Shown here: piece after piece, positions 60,912 through 64,000 of the stretch | Position numbering within the stretch: position 1 is the first letter of the stretch | How the letters are laid out: each line of letters starts with the position of its first letter | From: Comamonas thiooxydans | GTDB lineage: Bacteria > Pseudomonadota > Gammaproteobacteria > Burkholderiales > Burkholderiaceae_C | Direction of reading: 5' to 3' | Length of the DNA stretch: 64,000 bases | Assembly: GCF_002157685.2 (NCBI RefSeq) | Contig: NZ_AP026738.1 | Coordinates: forward strand, 4,216,001 to 4,280,000 | Position numbers and translations under genes: made by a program | Notes under the pieces: model-generated | What the model was told of the DNA's origin: nothing | Seen by the model: only the letters and a program-made list of their open reading frames with translations | The model's database searches: none

Positions 60912-62102
60912 CTATACGGAAGGCTTTCGAGGCAGTACGCTTTCGTAAGCAGTTGGGTCAATGCCCTGTTCTTTGAGCACTTCATCAGTATGCTGCGCAA
61001 AAGCCGGTGGACGGCTACGATACGTCGCCGGTGTACGCGAGAGCTTCACTGGAGCCCCTGTTCCACGGTAGTCATCGATGTCCACAATCATTCCCCGATG
61101 ATGGGTATGAGGGTCGTCCACAACTTGGTCTATGGTGCGCACCGGCCCGCACGGCACACCTGCCGCCACCAGTTCTTGCGAAACTTGCAGACCATCGCGC
61201 TGAGACAACAGCCCCACCAACTCCTCACGCAGAGCTTCCCGATGGAGATTACGCGACGCATTCGTCACAAAACGCTCGTCCGAACTAAGCCCAGCTCTGC
61301 CTAGCACTTTGCACAGCGTCACAAACTGTCGGTTATTGCCCACTGCTAGAAACAGCGGTACTGTGCTGGTCTCGAACGCGTCATAGGGGCAGATGTTCGG
61401 GTGACGATTGCCCGAGCGCTGAGGTACTTTCCCATTGAGATAGAAGTTGGGCAAATGCGGATGCAGCATGGACACGCCGGAGTCGTAGAGCGTGGCTTCG
61501 ACAAACTGCCCCTCACCGCTACGATTCCGCTCCTGCAATGCGAGCAAAATGCCGATCACACCATTCATGCCTGTGACCATATCAATGATAGGCACGCCCA
61601 TTCGCAAAGGCTCACCCTTTGGCTCACCATTTACGCTCATCAGACCGGTCATAGCCTGCACTGCAGCGTCGTAACCAGGTTGGCCGCCATAAGGGCCATC
61701 AGCACCAAAACCGGAGATACGGCAGTGCACGAGCCTCGGAAAGCGCTTACGCAGCGCGTCCCCTCCGAGCCCCCACTTCTCTAGCGTGCCAATCTTAAAG
61801 TTCTCAACGAAGACGTCGGCATCCTCCAGCAGTCGCAGCAGTAGCTCCTGCCCAAGTGGCTGCGTCATATCGATAGGCACATCTCTCTTGTTGCGGTTCA
61901 CACCAATGAAATAGCTCGCAGCATCGCCCACAAAGGGAGGCCCCCAAGCACGTGTCTCATCCCCCATCGGGGGCTCAACCTTGATCACGTCGGCGCCGTG
62001 ATCTCCCAAGATCTGGCCACAGAACGGGCCACCCAGCACACGGCTGGCATCAATCACACGCACGCCTGCCAGCGCACCTGTACTCATTGGTTTATTCAGC
62101 AT
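60912..62102 (-). CDS. Family III CoA transferase (second copy)
   Basis: This 396-aa CaiB/BaiF-type transferase has LAGVRVIDASRVLGGPFCGQILGDHGADVIKVE, VNRNKRDVPIDMT, CRISGFGADGPYGGQPGYDAAVQA and catalytic Asp D174 (IIDMVTGMNGVIGILLALQ). AGGAG seven bases before the ATG at 62102 supports that start, which overlaps the preceding gene by 11 bp. Its substrate acid is unknown. Similar length and motifs to the transferase at 52134, but clearly a separate paralogue. Confidence 0.88.
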   Translation of the reverse strand: MLNKPMSTGALAGVRVIDASRVLGGPFCGQILGDHGADVIKVEPPMGDETRAWGPPFVGDAASYFIGVNRNKRDVPIDMTQPLGQELLLRLLEDADVFVENFKIGTLEKWGLGGDALRKRFPRLVHCRISGFGADGPYGGQPGYDAAVQAMTGLMSVNGEPKGEPLRMGVPIIDMVTGMNGVIGILLALQERNRSGEGQFVEATLYDSGVSMLHPHLPNFYLNGKVPQRSGNRHPNICPYDAFETSTVPLFLAVGNNRQFVTLCKVLGRAGLSSDERFVTNASRNLHREALREELVGLLSQRDGLQVSQELVAAGVPCGPVRTIDQVVDDPHTHHRGMIVDIDDYRGTGAPVKLSRTPATYRSRPPAFAQHTDEVLKEQGIDPTAYESVLPRKPSV

Positions 62103-62847
62103 GAGCAATCTCCTGGGTCAGCTGCTTGGCAAAATCGGGGTAAGTTTCCTGGAGCTCATTAAGTACCCGGCCTCTGAGCAACGAAAGAGTGGCTGCATCA
62201 GGAGACGGGGTCACGCTCAGTTGTGGATCTACGTCGAAAGAAAAACCCGTTGCGGCTTGGATCTCGTCCAATGTGTGGCCGGGGTGCATATGCACAAGAC
62301 GGAATCGTGCCTTCTTCGGGTCAAACATAAATAACCCAAGACTAGTGAGCAAGGCGTACGGACCACCTTTGCGGTAGACGCCAGGGTCACTAGTTCCAGG
62401 TGCACTGATGAAGTCAACCTTGTCCACGAACACTCGTGGCGAATGCTCTTCACGAAACAGAATCACCTTGGGCACGGTGAAGTACAAGTAAGCAGAGCCA
62501 AATGAGCCTGGCCAGCGCACGCGGGTGTTGGGGTACTCACCGATGCCGACGAGGTTGATGTTGCCCTGGCCATCGATCTGCCCGCCGCCCAGAAAAAATG
62601 CATCAATACGCCCCTGGCCTGCGCAATCGAACAGCTCCGTCGAGCCATTAGTGAAAAGATTGTGCTTCACCGACCCGAGAATGGACAAGCGCACTGCAGG
62701 CGCTTTGGCCACTTCCTTCTGCGCACGCAGCAACATGGCAGCCGCGGCAGGAATTGGCGAGGAAGCACCAACAGCCACATGGCGTGCCCCCTCCAGCAAC
62801 GAAGCGATCGTGACGATCAACCGCTCCCGCAAAGTCACTGCGCTCAT
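62092..62847 (-). CDS. CoA-transferase-like protein, beta subunit (IpdB/GctB type)
   Basis: This 251-aa protein of the family I CoA transferase fold has VAVGASSPIPAAAAMLLRAQ near the N-terminus, GGGQIDGQGNINLVGIGEYPNTRVRWPGSFG, and FDPKKARFRLVHMHPGHTLDEIQAATGFSF. The loop that carries the catalytic Glu in true glutaconate-type transferases reads GASSPIP, without Glu, as in IpdB-type ring-opening hydrolases. Overlaps its partner by 4 bp (ATGA). It may therefore be a CoA-ester hydrolase/lyase rather than a transferase. Confidence 0.8.
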   Translation of the reverse strand: MSAVTLRERLIVTIASLLEGARHVAVGASSPIPAAAAMLLRAQKEVAKAPAVRLSILGSVKHNLFTNGSTELFDCAGQGRIDAFFLGGGQIDGQGNINLVGIGEYPNTRVRWPGSFGSAYLYFTVPKVILFREEHSPRVFVDKVDFISAPGTSDPGVYRKGGPYALLTSLGLFMFDPKKARFRLVHMHPGHTLDEIQAATGFSFDVDPQLSVTPSPDAATLSLLRGRVLNELQETYPDFAKQLTQEIAHAE

Positions 62848-63656
62848 GCGTACACCTCCGCAATCCATTGCTGAAATCCCTCTTCGGTTCTTGCTTCTTG
62901 CGCATAGCGCTGCAGCGCGGCCGTGTCGGGCGCGTACTCACCCCAGAGACCATAGGGCCAGGCGCCTTTCTCGGCCAACGCAATGCCGTCGACATAGATG
63001 GCCGGCAGCACACCAGCAGCCATGACCTCATCGTCCAACAATCGATGATCGACGATACGTTCCACCGTCACAAAGGTCTTGCGACTGGCATATGCCATTG
63101 CCGCAAGCTCGCGCCTACGACCGATCCAGACATTACCCTCTCGATCCGCCATAGGAGCATGAAAGACCGATATATCGGGATGCAGCGCAGGAATCGCAAC
63201 AACCGGATCCGGCTCAATAGCAAACAAGTTCTGCATGACGCGCCAGTCCGAGCGGTGCATCAGTACGTCCGTACCGATCAGGCCACGCAGCGTGGTAAAC
63301 GGCGAGCCTTTCTGAGCAGCCATCAAACCAGCATGAATGGCCGGACAGGTGCTGTCTTTCATCTGAATCGAGCGGTTGATGATGGCACGCATAAAACATG
63401 GTGCCCCTCCAGCTTCCCCGAGGCTTACAGCGCTAGTTTCTAAGCTGCGAACCAACCCGGCGCCGATCAGAATATCGAACGATAGACCTGCCGTTGGTAC
63501 TCCCACCAGATCCAGATTGTGCGGCGCTTGGCGTAGCAATGCAGGAACGATGGCCATGGGCACGCCGGCATAATCAACCGGCATGGCAAGCCGGCAACCA
63601 TCGCTGATTTGCGCGGCAATATCTTCCACGCTCATCTCTGCCATTGTCTGTGGCAT
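62844..63656 (-). CDS. CoA-transferase-like protein, alpha subunit (IpdA/GctA type)
   Basis: The protein is 270 aa. Family features: a glycine-rich CoA loop region (LLRQAPHNLDLVGVPTAGLSFDILIGAGLVRSLETSAVSLGEAGGAP), the segment FTTLRGLIGTDVL, and VVAIPALHPDISVFHAPMADREGNVWIGRRRE. A Glu in SLGEAGGAP is a candidate acid/base. AAGGAG precedes the ATG closely. First gene of a four-gene minus-strand operon (alpha, beta, family III transferase, LysR). Confidence 0.82.
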   Translation of the reverse strand: MPQTMAEMSVEDIAAQISDGCRLAMPVDYAGVPMAIVPALLRQAPHNLDLVGVPTAGLSFDILIGAGLVRSLETSAVSLGEAGGAPCFMRAIINRSIQMKDSTCPAIHAGLMAAQKGSPFTTLRGLIGTDVLMHRSDWRVMQNLFAIEPDPVVAIPALHPDISVFHAPMADREGNVWIGRRRELAAMAYASRKTFVTVERIVDHRLLDDEVMAAGVLPAIYVDGIALAEKGAWPYGLWGEYAPDTAALQRYAQEARTEEGFQQWIAEVYA

Positions 63657-64000
63657 GTTGTCTCCTTACTTTCTCTAGATTTTCAAGCCCTCTTCACCCG
63701 AGAGCTTTTCTCATCATAAATATCTAAGTTTTTTGATGAAAACGAATATTTAAACCACTCAGCATCGGAAAAACCGATGCTAAAGTCAATCAGGGATGAT
63801 GCCTTCCTGTTAAAAGAGCCAACCGATGCATCACAGCCTCACTCTTGAACTATTAGCTATAACGTTAGTCATCCATAGTTGAAATTACTCTCAACCGGCC
63901 ATGAATACATACTCAGTCCATGGAAAATATTTAGGCTCAATCCCGACGCGTTAAGATCAACCCTGCTCAGAGCATTCTGAGAGAGCTTCGACTCACGTGC
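63657..64000. other. AT-rich right edge with operon promoter
   Basis: This stretch holds the ribosome-binding site (AAGGAG) and presumably the promoter of the CoA-transferase operon. The remainder is AT-rich compared with the rest of the window. I see no coding frame, RNA gene or clear repeat before the window ends. Confidence 0.5.

Overview
The window is a chromosomal stretch of a high-GC betaproteobacterium of the Comamonadaceae, most likely Comamonas (C. testosteroni group). Reasons: a 3-hydroxybenzoate 4-monooxygenase with a divergent MarR regulator (mobA/mobR arrangement, MobA exactly 639 aa), orphan Bug-type solute-binding proteins, a mdh/sdhCDAB/gltA/acnB supercluster, and short GC-rich intergenic inverted repeats built on a GCGCTAGC/AGCTGCTTGCGC theme. 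Gene calls rest on reading translated proteins and recognising families; no database search was run.

Layout. 0.1-3.4 kb: an unrecognised, possibly frameshifted remnant, two divergent FCD-type GntR regulators around a perfect TTGTATACAA palindrome, and puuE (allantoinase). 3.8-7 kb: bacterioferritin lacking the heme-ligand Met, a queuosine-precursor transporter, and an MmyB-like regulator divergent from a small membrane protein. 7-19.5 kb: a divergent TCA block. The minus strand carries mdh-tam-citE-like-hypothetical-acnB; the plus strand carries a HutC-type GntR regulator, sdhCDAB, sdhE and gltA. A near-perfect 18-bp palindrome lies between the two arms. 19.6-31.5 kb: mixed housekeeping and accessory genes, including rhlE and a 1598-aa DUF4011-helicase-nuclease-DUF3320 protein of the kind seen in defence islands. 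31.6-35.6 kb: flavin reductase, GntR regulator, MFS transporter and ureidoglycolate lyase, with two matching operator palindromes, then a truncated Bug gene. 36-38.4 kb: glutathione-dependent formaldehyde oxidation (frmA, fghA). 38.5-43.5 kb: a diguanylate cyclase, small enzymes, mobA and mobR. 43.5-49.4 kb: phosphonate uptake and breakdown (phnDCE, an iron-dependent alcohol dehydrogenase, phnX) with its LysR regulator. 49.5-50.5 kb: a Bug protein. 50.6-51.2 kb: the 3' half of a radical SAM gene, cut off abruptly.

51.2-64 kb looks like a different DNA segment, with richer A/T at third codon positions, joined at the truncated radical SAM gene. It encodes what reads as an organosulfur pathway: a Bug binding protein; a glutathione S-transferase of the YfcG disulfide-reductase type coupled by a 4-bp overlap to a glutathione reductase; a 3-mercaptopropionate-type thiol dioxygenase; a family III CoA transferase; and an acyl-CoA dehydrogenase homologue that has lost the catalytic glutamate and carries R84 and Q246 like 3-sulfinopropionyl-CoA desulfinase. 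The inferred route is 3,3'-dithiodipropionate (or a related mixed disulfide) to 3-mercaptopropionate, 3-sulfinopropionate, 3-sulfinopropionyl-CoA, then propionyl-CoA and sulfite. It uses a glutathione-based disulfide-cleaving step instead of the described LpdA. A second, minus-strand operon (two-subunit CoA-transferase-like protein, another family III CoA transferase, LysR) ends the window and has no assigned substrate.

No rRNA, tRNA, CRISPR array or intact insertion sequence was recognised.
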